Source: a bacterium (GTDB taxonomy: Bacteria > Patescibacteriota > Minisyncoccia > 2-02-FULL-40-12 > IGHO2-12-FULL-4). Taken from it: 18,964 bases of DNA. The position numbers were made by a program, and so were the translations under genes. Each line of letters begins with the position of its first letter. Within the stretch, counting starts at the first letter, position 1. Shown piece by piece: positions 7,556 through 13,567 of the stretch. The stretch lies in contig JAUYPS010000037.1 in NCBI GenBank assembly GCA_030695705.1, forward strand, positions 1-18,964, given 5' to 3'. The notes under the pieces were generated by a model. It saw only the letters and a list, made by a program, of their open reading frames with translations, did not search any database and was not told where the DNA came from.

Positions 7556-8122
7556 CTAAGAAACTGTCGGTCTGATTTTTTCCAGGCCTTCTTTAAATAT
7601 TTCTTTTAGTTTTGTTTTTTCAGACGGGGTAAATTTAGACAAGACAAAATCTGCGATCATTTCTTTTCTCTTTTGATCGTTTCTTTGTCCGCGGGCTATT
7701 TTTAACTTGGAGTTGGCCAGGCCGATTTTGAGACGGGAGATTTTTTCGGTTTTCAGCTGGCCGATAATCGATTTGATTCCTTTGTGTCCGCCGGGTCCGG
7801 AACCGGAGGAAAACTTGGCCGAACCGAAAGGTACATCCAAATCGTCGTGGATGATGATAATATTTTCAACAGGGATTTTAAAATGTGTTTTTAATTTTTT
7901 GACCGCTTCTCCGGATTTGTTCACAAAAGTTTGCGGTTTGGCCAGGATCACTTTTTCTTCGTTTAATTTCCCAATAGCTGTTTCAGCCAGCAGTTTTTTT
8001 TCTGATTGGAAATCAGAGGCCTGGATTTCTTTGGCCAAAAAATCCAAAAACAAAAAACCGCTGTTGTGGCGTGTTTCGGAGTACTCTTTTTCCGGATTGC
8101 CCAAGCCGATGATTAAATACAT
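7556..8122 (-). CDS. pth: peptidyl-tRNA hydrolase
   Basis: A 188-residue bacterial-type Pth that recycles peptidyl-tRNAs released from stalled ribosomes. Conserved residues are visible: N9 in GLGNP, catalytic H19 in RHNSGF, N68 in TFVNKSG, and D93 in HDDLD. The position equivalent to E. coli N114 (GGHNG) is lysine here (GGHKG, K114), a change in a residue that contacts the peptidyl-tRNA. Length is typical. It is the first gene of the pth-dprA-topA operon. There is no Shine-Dalgarno sequence; a TATAAT lies 8 nt before the ATG. Confidence 0.96.
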   Translation of the reverse strand: MYLIIGLGNPEKEYSETRHNSGFLFLDFLAKEIQASDFQSEKKLLAETAIGKLNEEKVILAKPQTFVNKSGEAVKKLKTHFKIPVENIIIIHDDLDVPFGSAKFSSGSGPGGHKGIKSIIGQLKTEKISRLKIGLANSKLKIARGQRNDQKRKEMIADFVLSKFTPSEKTKLKEIFKEGLEKIRPTVS

Positions 8123-8130
8123 ATTTTCTT

Positions 8131-8136
8131 ATTATA
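8131..8136 (-). promoter_or_regulatory. candidate -10 box for pth-dprA-topA
   Basis: A perfect TATAAT on the minus strand sits 8 nt upstream of the pth ATG. No convincing -35 box is seen at 16-18 nt spacing. If used, the transcript would start within a base or two of the ATG and be leaderless. Confidence 0.4.
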
Positions 8137-8171
8137 TAAAATAGCGAGGTTTTGTATATAGGCAGAGGTCC

Positions 8172-8200
8172 TTGTATTTGTTTGTTTTCTGTGCTATAAT
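8172..8200 (+). promoter_or_regulatory. strong extended -10 promoter of the DksA-like gene
   Basis: TTGTAT (8172-8177), a 17-nt spacer and a perfect TATAAT (8195-8200), preceded by the extended -10 dinucleotide TG at 8192-8193. The predicted start near 8207 gives a leader of about 37 nt carrying GAAGGAG (8231-8237), 6 nt before the ATG. Confidence 0.8.
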
Positions 8201-8243
8201 GGATACTAAAGTTTCACAGTTCACAGAAGGGAAGGAGAGCTAG

Positions 8244-8723
8244 ATGGAAATTCGTGAGCAGGAAAAGTTCCGGCCGGTTTTAGAGGAAATGAGGAGGGAG
8301 ATTGATGACCGGCAAAAAAGGGCCGGTACGGTAATTTCCCAAAACGTCTTTGCCACCGACCCGGTTTTGGATGAGGCCGACAAGGCCGAAGCCAATAGCC
8401 GGTTGGCGGTAAGCGTCGTACTGTGCGAGCACGCCAGTTCAACGCTGCGGTCTATTCGGCTGGCATTGAGCCGGATAGACAGGGGGGTCTTCGGCGATTG
8501 CCTGGGGTGCGAGGAGGCGATTCCGCTTCTTCGGCTCCAGGTCATGCCCTATTCTTCTCTTTGTCTCCCGTGCCAGGACGAGGCGGAGAGGCACCAAACA
8601 AACCCCCCGGAGATTTTGTTTGGCGAAGAAAAAGCTCCTCACGAGGAGCTGACCTCGGAGGAGAGAATGGAGGAGAAAAGACGAAAAAGGATTCCCCCTC
8701 CCACAGAGAGGACGGTGGAATAA
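8244..8723 (+). CDS. DksA/TraR-family C4 zinc-finger protein
   Basis: A 159-residue protein with a helical N-terminal half, expected to form the coiled coil, and a C4 zinc finger C86-x2-C89-x17-C107-x2-C110 within the family pattern RIDRGVFGDC...C. A D-x-x-D-x-A motif (D43, D46, A48) sits where the acidic coiled-coil tip of E. coli DksA carries DPVDRA. By family, it should enter the RNA polymerase secondary channel and modulate initiation, possibly with ppGpp. The C-terminal ~45 residues are charged and appear disordered. Strong promoter, strong RBS and strong terminator make it a monocistronic unit. It is GC-rich: 62% in a 60-nt hand count at 8401-8460. Confidence 0.88.
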   Translation: MEIREQEKFRPVLEEMRREIDDRQKRAGTVISQNVFATDPVLDEADKAEANSRLAVSVVLCEHASSTLRSIRLALSRIDRGVFGDCLGCEEAIPLLRLQVMPYSSLCLPCQDEAERHQTNPPEILFGEEKAPHEELTSEERMEEKRRKRIPPPTERTVE

Positions 8724-8734
8724 CGAAAGCTTTA

Positions 8735-8758
8735 GGCGGGCCAATGGCCCGCCTTTTT
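8735..8758 (+). terminator. intrinsic terminator of the DksA-like gene
   Basis: An 8-bp perfect GC-rich stem (8735-8742 with 8746-8753), a 3-nt loop AAT and five T residues (8754-8758). It starts 11 nt after the stop codon. Confidence 0.93.
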
Positions 8759-8774
8759 CATGACCGAGTATCCC

Positions 8775-8803
8775 TTGTAAAGTGCTGAAAAATCTAGTAT
8801 ACT
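8775..8803 (+). promoter_or_regulatory. promoter of lepB-hisS-HIT operon
   Basis: TTGTAA (8775-8780), a 17-nt spacer and TATACT (8798-8803). The predicted start near 8810 lies upstream of the ATG at 8824 and downstream of the CTG at 8782, supporting the ATG as the real lepB start. Confidence 0.7.
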
Positions 8804-8823
8804 TAGTCCTTATAGCTTCATTT

Positions 8824-9420
8824 ATGGTTGATTTAGAAGAAAAAAGAGAGTCGCCGAATCGGAAAGAGTTTTTGTCCTTTTTTGGGGAGGTGGTAAAGAT
8901 TGTGATCATTTCGTTGGCGATTATTATCCCTGTTCGTTATTATTTATTTCAGCCCTTTTTTGTAAAGGGGGCCTCCATGGAGCCAACCTTTAATGATGGG
9001 GACTACGTTTTAATAGATGAAGTTAGTTATAGTTTTCGCGATCCCCAAAGGGGAGAAGTAATTATTTTTCGTTCTCCGCAGGATCATTCCCAGTTTTTTA
9101 TTAAAAGAGTGATTGGTCTCCCAGGGGAGCAGATTCAGGTGAAAGACAACAAAGTGCTCATCTACAACAAGCAGAATTCTGAAGGATTTATTCTTGATGA
9201 GTCAGAATATTTGGATTCAGATACCGAGACCTTAGGGAATTTGCGTATCAATATTGATGATAACGAGTACTTTGTTTTGGGTGACAATCGTTTGCATAGT
9301 TCCGATTCCCGTCTTTGGGGCGGAGTCAACAGAAGCTTGGTTACCGGCCGGGTGCTTTTAAGAGCTTGGCCAATAAATAAAATTGCTAAATTTGAGCCAA
9401 TAGAGTATCCTTTGCCCTAA
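8824..9420 (+). CDS. lepB: signal peptidase I
   Basis: A 198-residue type I leader peptidase that cleaves signal peptides at the outer face of the membrane. One N-terminal membrane segment (about 23-42) is followed by the nucleophile S51 in GASMEPTF and the general base K94 in FIKRVIGLPGE, forming the Ser-Lys dyad. The late GDNR...SSDSR box is present. The frame is open upstream to a CTG at 8782, but the promoter position favours the ATG at 8824. No Shine-Dalgarno sequence is seen. It precedes hisS by 17 nt in the same operon. Confidence 0.95.
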   Translation: MVDLEEKRESPNRKEFLSFFGEVVKIVIISLAIIIPVRYYLFQPFFVKGASMEPTFNDGDYVLIDEVSYSFRDPQRGEVIIFRSPQDHSQFFIKRVIGLPGEQIQVKDNKVLIYNKQNSEGFILDESEYLDSDTETLGNLRINIDDNEYFVLGDNRLHSSDSRLWGGVNRSLVTGRVLLRAWPINKIAKFEPIEYPLP

Positions 9421-9437
9421 TATCAAATCAACTCCAA

Positions 9438-10781
9438 ATGAGTAAACAAAAAATAATTCAATCAGTAAAAGGGATGCATGATATTCTCCCGCCCGATCAG
9501 CCCCACTGGAAGCACATCTATAAAAAAGTGTCCGGTTTGTTTGAGGACTATGGCTATGAAAAAATAGACACCCCGATTTTAGAGCCGGCGGATTTGTTTT
9601 TGCGTTCAATAGGCGAAGCGACTGATATTGTGGAAAAAGAAATGTATACCTTTAAAACCAGAGGAGGAGACGAACTGGCTTTGCGTCCTGAAAACACCGC
9701 TTCGGTGGTTAGGGCTTATCTGGAAAATGGCATGAATGTCTGGCCTCACCCGGTAAAATTATGGTACTGGGGACCGATGTTCCGCCATGATCAGCCGCAG
9801 GCCGGCCGTTATAGGCAGTTTCATCAGTTTGGAGTGGAGGCGTTTGGCGATGAGAGTTCGGCAGCGGATGCCGAAGTTATTTACATGGCGCTTCTTTTTT
9901 TGGAAGGACTGGGATTCAAAAATCTGGTTTTAAAGATTAACAGCATCGGGGACGCTAATTGCCGCCCGCAATTCATCAAGGCCTTCAAGGATTTTTTCAA
10001 GAGCAGAAACAAAAAGCTTTGTGCTCAATGCAAACTTCGGCTCAAAACAAATGTTTTGAGAATTTTGGATTGTAAAGAAATCATTTGCCGGGAAATTTTC
10101 AAAGAGGCGCCGCAGTTTCTTGATTTTCTTGATGAAAATTGCCGGGATCATTTTAAAAAAGTTATTGAATTTTTGGATGAGATCAAAGCCCCTTACATGC
10201 TGGATCCTTATTTGGTGAGAGGATTGGATTATTACACAAATACAGTTTTCGAGATTGCTTTAGAAGAAACCCCGCCTTTGGCAGTCGCAGAAGAAAAACC
10301 TGACGACAAAGAGAAAAGTAAAGAACAACCGGTTTCGACCGGCCTGACTTTGGTGGCGGGTGGGCGGTACAATAAATTAGTTAATTTGCTGGGCGGTCCG
10401 GTTACGCCGGCAGTCGGCTGGGCGGCCGGAGTGGAGAGGTTGGTCGCGGCTATGAAAAATTTTAACTTGAGAATACCGGAAAGCAAAAGCCAGCCCAAAA
10501 TTTTCCTGGCTCAATTGGGGGACTTTGCCAAAAGGAAAAGTTTGGTTTTATTTGAGGAGTTCCGCCGGAACGGCATTAAAGCCGGCACTTCTTTGGGGCG
10601 CGACAGTATTAAGGCCCAGTTGCGCATCGCTAATCGCCTTAATGTTAAATTTACTTTGATTATCGGGCACAAAGAAGCGATCGATAAGACCGTTATTTTG
10701 CGGGAGATGGACAGCGGTATTCAAGAAGTTATTCCTATGGAGGGCATCATAGAAGCGGTCAAGAAAAGATTGAAATCATGA
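9438..10781 (+). CDS. hisS: histidyl-tRNA synthetase
   Basis: A 447-residue class II aminoacyl-tRNA synthetase that charges tRNA-His. Motif 2 is at about 109-136 (WGPMFRHDQPQAGRYRQFHQ), the histidine-specific RGLDYYTNTVFEI starts at 261, AGGRYNKLV at 307 and motif 3 GWAAGVERL at 327-335. The C-terminal anticodon-binding domain follows. Between RGLDYY and GGRYN there is a charged linker (about 275-302, rich in Glu, Lys and Pro), longer than the short loop I expect in most homologues. That linker's DNA contains a small palindrome with a TTCG loop (10329-10342). The gene uses TGA as stop and overlaps the next gene by 4 nt (ATGA). There is no Shine-Dalgarno sequence. Confidence 0.97.
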   Translation: MSKQKIIQSVKGMHDILPPDQPHWKHIYKKVSGLFEDYGYEKIDTPILEPADLFLRSIGEATDIVEKEMYTFKTRGGDELALRPENTASVVRAYLENGMNVWPHPVKLWYWGPMFRHDQPQAGRYRQFHQFGVEAFGDESSAADAEVIYMALLFLEGLGFKNLVLKINSIGDANCRPQFIKAFKDFFKSRNKKLCAQCKLRLKTNVLRILDCKEIICREIFKEAPQFLDFLDENCRDHFKKVIEFLDEIKAPYMLDPYLVRGLDYYTNTVFEIALEETPPLAVAEEKPDDKEKSKEQPVSTGLTLVAGGRYNKLVNLLGGPVTPAVGWAAGVERLVAAMKNFNLRIPESKSQPKIFLAQLGDFAKRKSLVLFEEFRRNGIKAGTSLGRDSIKAQLRIANRLNVKFTLIIGHKEAIDKTVILREMDSGIQEVIPMEGIIEAVKKRLKS

Positions 10782-11128
10782 TAGATGATGTCTTTTGTAA
10801 AATCATAAATAAAGAAATTTCTGCGGAGGTAGTAATGGAGGAAAAAGATTGGCTGGCCGTTAAAGATATCCATCCCCAGGCGCCGGTACATGTCTTGATT
10901 GTTCCGAAAAAGCATATTGGGGGACTCGGTGATGTTACGGATGAAAATGCGGAATCAGTAGGAAAGCTTTTCGCTGCTGCCAATAAAGTAGCGGACAAAC
11001 TTGGATTAAAAGAAAAAGGATTTAGATTAATTATTAATCAGGGAGAACATGGCGGGCAGTTGGTGCCTCACTTGCATATTCATCTTTTGGGAGGCAAACC
11101 ATTAGGTCCGAAGATAGTAAGAGATTAA
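10778..11128 (+). CDS. HIT-family (histidine triad) hydrolase
   Basis: A 116-residue HINT-branch protein of the HIT superfamily, nucleotide phosphoramidase-like enzymes acting on AMP-lysine or acyl-AMP type substrates. The triad H98-x-H100-x-H102 lies in PHLHIHLLGG. Other family features are DIHPQAPVHVLIVPKKHI (about 30-47) and INQG near 86. Length is typical of HinT. Its ATG overlaps the hisS TGA, so translational coupling is likely. Association with an aminoacyl-tRNA synthetase fits a role in clearing aminoacyl-adenylates, but this is inference. Confidence 0.93.
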   Translation: MIDDVFCKIINKEISAEVVMEEKDWLAVKDIHPQAPVHVLIVPKKHIGGLGDVTDENAESVGKLFAAANKVADKLGLKEKGFRLIINQGEHGGQLVPHLHIHLLGGKPLGPKIVRD

Positions 11129-11149
11129 ATTTTTGAAAGGAGGATATTT

Positions 11150-11413
11150 ATGGATGTAAAAAGAAAACCAAGTGAAACAGTCGGCAGTATGTTACGGAGA
11201 TTTTCCCGGCTTGTTCAGCAAAGCCGTTTTGTGCCGAAAGTAAAAGCGGGCAAGCATTTCAAGAAAAAGGCCAGCGAAAGACAAGAAAAAAATAGAGCAA
11301 TCATGCGGGAAGAATTAAGGAAATTGCGCCGGCGTTTAGAGCGCTTAGGGAAATATGACGAAGATGTTTTTGAAGAAGAAAAGAAAAAAATTAAGCAGAA
11401 ATTAGATTTATAG
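11150..11413 (+). CDS. rpsU: ribosomal protein bS21
   Basis: An 87-residue bS21, a component of the 30S platform near the anti-Shine-Dalgarno end of 16S rRNA. The N-terminal half carries the family pattern E-x-x-x-x-x-x-R-R-F-x-R (SMLRRFSRL), followed by a very basic helical region (FKKKASERQEKNRAIMREELRKLRRR) and an acidic-basic tail. It is longer than the about 60-70 residues of many bS21 proteins. It has the best ribosome binding site in the window, AAAGGAGG at 11136-11143, 6 nt before the ATG. The gap after the HIT gene is 21 nt. The structured element at 11416 begins just after its stop codon. Confidence 0.93.
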   Translation: MDVKRKPSETVGSMLRRFSRLVQQSRFVPKVKAGKHFKKKASERQEKNRAIMREELRKLRRRLERLGKYDEDVFEEEKKKIKQKLDL

Positions 11414-11415
11414 CG

Positions 11416-11635
11416 AGATTGGCGGGTATTGCCTTTCAGTTCGTTCGACATCTTCCAGCGAGATGTCTCACTCGCGGTGAAGCTGTGGATTCGGAAAGAG
11501 TAGGAGAAAATTATACTCTTTCCGACCAGCTCGTCACTTTTTCATCTTATTCGCTCAGAAGCGAATGGGCTGAAAATAGCGACTCGCGAGCAATCCACAA
11601 CTTCACAGCGACTTCGAGGCAATATCCGCCAATCT
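11416..11635 (+). other. multi-branched inverted-repeat element, candidate structured RNA
   Basis: This 220-nt block fills almost the whole gap between rpsU and yqeY. P1 pairs 11416-11434 with 11617-11635: 19 pairs, one of them G-U. Inside it, P2 is a 7-bp hairpin (11447-11453 with 11461-11467). P3 pairs 11472-11491 with 11592-11611 (18 of 20). P3 encloses P4, an 11-bp perfect hairpin (11492-11502 with 11514-11524), and an arm P6 (11529-11544 with 11571-11591, with bulges) capped by P5 (11546-11555 with 11560-11569). P3 is flush with both P4 and P6. The result is two three-way junctions. The block has no recognisable RNA family or protein. The frame that is open through it, in frame with yqeY from a TTG at 11419, is probably coincidental. 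Confidence 0.75.
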
Positions 11636-11643
11636 TCCGAGTT

Positions 11644-12135
11644 ATGCTAAAACAACAATTACAAAAAGAGTTTACCGAGGCATTAAAGTCAGGAAACCAG
11701 CTTAAGCGGCTGGTTTTGGGCACATTAATGACGGCGGTTAAAAATAAGGAGTTGGCCAAGAGGGGGCAGATCGGCAAAATTACGAATGATCAGAGAGAAC
11801 TGGAGCAAAAAAGCCAGCTAGGCACAGGGGAAGTACTAGAAGTAATCGCCGGGGAAGTTAAAAAGAGAAGAGATTCTATTGAGCAATTCAGCGCCGGCGG
11901 CCGGCCGGACTTGGTGGAAAAAGAAAAGTTAGAAATGGAAATTCTGGCGGCTTATTTGCCGGAACAATTAAGCGAGGAAAAAATTAGAAATGAAGTTCAG
12001 AGGGTAATCGAAGAATTAAGCGCCACTAGTCCTAAAGAAATGGGTAAAGTCATCGGGGCGGTCATGGCCAAACTCAAAGGCCGGGCTGATGGAACTCTGG
12101 TCAGCAAAATTGTTAAAGAGATTCTGGTAAAATAA
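11644..12135 (+). CDS. yqeY: GatB/YqeY domain protein
   Basis: A 163-residue stand-alone YqeY-type protein. The domain is also found at the C-terminus of the amidotransferase subunit GatB, where it contacts tRNA; the precise role of the free form is not settled. Family features are visible: the opening L-x-x-Q-L-x-x-E-F-x-x-A-x-K, EVLEVIAGEVKKRRDSIEQF, the E-x-x-x-L-x-x-Y-L-P motif (EILAAYLPEQLS), and the closing MGKVIGAVMAKLKGRADG. The ATG at 11644 is chosen because homology begins there; the same frame is open upstream across the inverted-repeat element. There is no Shine-Dalgarno sequence, and the start lies 8 nt after that element's last helix, which may influence expression. Confidence 0.93.
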   Translation: MLKQQLQKEFTEALKSGNQLKRLVLGTLMTAVKNKELAKRGQIGKITNDQRELEQKSQLGTGEVLEVIAGEVKKRRDSIEQFSAGGRPDLVEKEKLEMEILAAYLPEQLSEEKIRNEVQRVIEELSATSPKEMGKVIGAVMAKLKGRADGTLVSKIVKEILVK

Positions 12136-12140
12136 CTTAA

Positions 12141-12182
12141 TGCAAATTAAAGACCCGGCAACTGCCGGGTCTTTAATTTGCA
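12141..12182 (+). terminator. long hairpin terminator after yqeY
   Basis: Positions 12141-12160 and 12163-12182 are perfectly complementary, giving about 19 usable base pairs around a 4-nt loop. The core is GC-rich (GACCCGGC/GCCGGGTC), with A-rich and T-rich flanks, so it can act in both directions. A further pairing of 12136-12143 with 12187-12194 could extend it. The distal arm overlaps the -35 box of the putative ftsA promoter. Confidence 0.8.
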
Positions 12183-12206
12183 AAGCGCATTAAGAAAATA
12201 GATAAT
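12178..12206 (+). promoter_or_regulatory. putative ftsA promoter, likely leaderless
   Basis: TTGCAA (12178-12183), a 17-nt spacer and GATAAT (12201-12206). The ftsA ATG lies 7 nt beyond the -10 box, so the transcript would begin at about the start codon. The -35 box sits in the last bases of the preceding terminator hairpin. Confidence 0.5.
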
Positions 12207-12213
12207 AAGAGTA

Positions 12214-13470
12214 ATGGGAAGGCCGTACACTGTTACCGGCATAGATGTCGGGAATAGTTTTGTTAAGACCGTCATAGCGGAATTAGATCGGGAGAATATG
12301 CATCCCCGGGTTTTAGGTTTGGGAGTAGTGGAATCGCATGGCTTGCGCCGGGGAATGGTAGTAGATATGGATGAAACCATCCGAGATATTGCCGAGTCCG
12401 TCAAAAGGGCCGAAACATCCGCTGGAGTAAAAGTTAACCGGGCCTATGTTTCAGTTAACGGCCCGCATATCAAAAGCCAGCTTTCACGGGGAGTGATCGC
12501 TGTTTCCAGAGTAGATCAGGAAATCTCTGCCAATGATATTGCCAGAGCCATTGATGCGGCCTCTATCGTCAGTTTGCCGGCCAATCGGGAAATTATCCAT
12601 GTGATCCCCAAAAATTATCTGGTTGATGGACAAGAACACGTCAAAAATCCTTTAGGAATGAGAGGAGTGCGTTTGGAAGCGGAGGTGCTGATCATCGATG
12701 GACTTTCGCCATATCTGCGCAATCTGGCTAAATGCTTCAGCGCTAATGATATCGAGGTGGCTGAAATGGTTTTTTCGCCGTTGGCTTCCAGTCAGGCGGT
12801 CTTGGATAAAAGCCAAAAAGAACATGGGGTCTTGAACCTTGATCTGGGGGGAGGTTTATCTACTCTTTCTTTTTTCCATGAAGGGGAATTAGTGTTTTCA
12901 TCGGTGATCCCCATCGGTTCCCGCCATGTCACCAACGACTTAGCAGTGGCTTTGCGTACTTCCATGGATATTGCTGAAGAAGTGAAGCTGCAATATGGAT
13001 TTGCCGGCGCTTCCCTGGCCATGCAGAAAAATAATAAAAAAGACGAGATTGATTTGTCAGATCTTTTGGAGGAAGAAAATTTTATTATCCCCAGAAGAAA
13101 TATCGCTAGAGTGGTGGAAGCAAGAGTTGGTGAAGTTTTTGAAGTGATTCAGAATGAAATGAAAAAAATTCCGGCTTCCGGATTAATTCCGGCCGGGATG
13201 GTTTTGATCGGGGGAGCCGCCAAACTTCCCGGACTAGCCACTTTTGTAAAAGAAAGAATTAAGCTTCCCGTAAGAATAGGACAGAACTTTTCTTTGGAAG
13301 GAAATAACGATAATTTTTCCGATCCGGCTTTGGCGGTAGCGGCCGGATTGGCTATTTACGGAATAGAGAAGGAGTTTCCCAAAATTAAAACAAGGTCCGG
13401 AGTTAATTTTGGCGAAGGTTTCAATGTTTTTAAAAAGTTTGGTTCTTGGCTTAAAAACTTCATGCCTTAG
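12214..13470 (+). CDS. ftsA: cell division protein FtsA
   Basis: A 418-residue actin-fold protein that tethers FtsZ polymers to the membrane and recruits divisome proteins. The N-terminal phosphate motif GIDVGNSFVKTVIAE starts near 9. The SHS2/1C-type subdomain follows with RAYVSVNGPHI near 80. The second phosphate motif LDLGGGLSTLSFF is near 209, and the adenosine motif VLIGGAAKLPG near 331. The last residues (FKKFGSWLKNFMP) form an amphipathic helix suited to membrane attachment. It starts without a Shine-Dalgarno sequence. Unusually, a strong terminator separates it from ftsZ. Confidence 0.96.
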   Translation: MGRPYTVTGIDVGNSFVKTVIAELDRENMHPRVLGLGVVESHGLRRGMVVDMDETIRDIAESVKRAETSAGVKVNRAYVSVNGPHIKSQLSRGVIAVSRVDQEISANDIARAIDAASIVSLPANREIIHVIPKNYLVDGQEHVKNPLGMRGVRLEAEVLIIDGLSPYLRNLAKCFSANDIEVAEMVFSPLASSQAVLDKSQKEHGVLNLDLGGGLSTLSFFHEGELVFSSVIPIGSRHVTNDLAVALRTSMDIAEEVKLQYGFAGASLAMQKNNKKDEIDLSDLLEEENFIIPRRNIARVVEARVGEVFEVIQNEMKKIPASGLIPAGMVLIGGAAKLPGLATFVKERIKLPVRIGQNFSLEGNNDNFSDPALAVAAGLAIYGIEKEFPKIKTRSGVNFGEGFNVFKKFGSWLKNFMP

Positions 13471-13482
13471 TGTTTTTTCCCG

Positions 13483-13502
13483 TTATTCACAACTTATCCA
13501 CA
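13483..13502 (+). promoter_or_regulatory. two tandem DnaA boxes upstream of ftsZ
   Basis: TTATTCACA (13483-13491) and TTATCCACA (13494-13502) both match the DnaA-box consensus TTATNCACA perfectly, in the same orientation, with starts 11 bp apart (about one helical turn). They lie about 65-85 bp before the ftsZ start. The second box falls in the loop of an inverted repeat (13487-13493 with 13504-13510). Confidence 0.75.
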
Positions 13503-13511
13503 GGTTGTGAG

Positions 13512-13538
13512 GCCAAAACTTGTGTTGGCTTTTTTTTT
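13512..13538 (+). terminator. intrinsic terminator between ftsA and ftsZ
   Basis: GCCAA (13512-13516) pairs with TTGGC (13525-13529) around an 8-nt loop, followed by nine T residues (13530-13538). The stem is short but the T tract is strong. A second inverted repeat just upstream (13487-13510) may contribute. Confidence 0.7.
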
Positions 13539-13563
13539 ATGATAAACCAAAGTAAATTATAAA
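13535..13563 (+). promoter_or_regulatory. weak candidate ftsZ promoter
   Basis: TATAAA (13558-13563) lies 4 nt before the ftsZ ATG, with a poor -35 (TTTTAT, 13535-13540) at 17-nt spacing. An alternative -10 is TAAATT (13553-13558). A promoter is expected here because a terminator precedes it; either choice implies a leader of only a few bases or none. Confidence 0.3.
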
Positions 13564-13567
13564 TGTT

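Noticed and set aside
8782..8823. Upstream CTG start for lepB
   Set aside because: It precedes the -10 box of the predicted promoter (8798-8803), so it would not be in the mRNA.
8439..8909. 156-codon open frame on the minus strand across the DksA-like gene
   Set aside because: The DksA/TraR zinc finger on the plus strand with its promoter, RBS and terminator explains the region; the opposite frame is a product of high GC.
11416..11635. Known RNA families for the structured block (6S RNA, RNase P RNA, tmRNA, SRP RNA, T-box, group I or II intron)
   Set aside because: None of their hallmark motifs could be found by eye; no tRNA-like ends, no catalytic-core signatures, and the multi-branch shape differs from 6S RNA.
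11419..11643. In-frame open extension of yqeY through the inverted-repeat element, adding 75 residues
   Set aside because: YqeY homology begins at the ATG at 11644. The extension starts at a TTG just after the rpsU stop, has no ribosome binding site, and its sequence is fully explained by the paired repeats.
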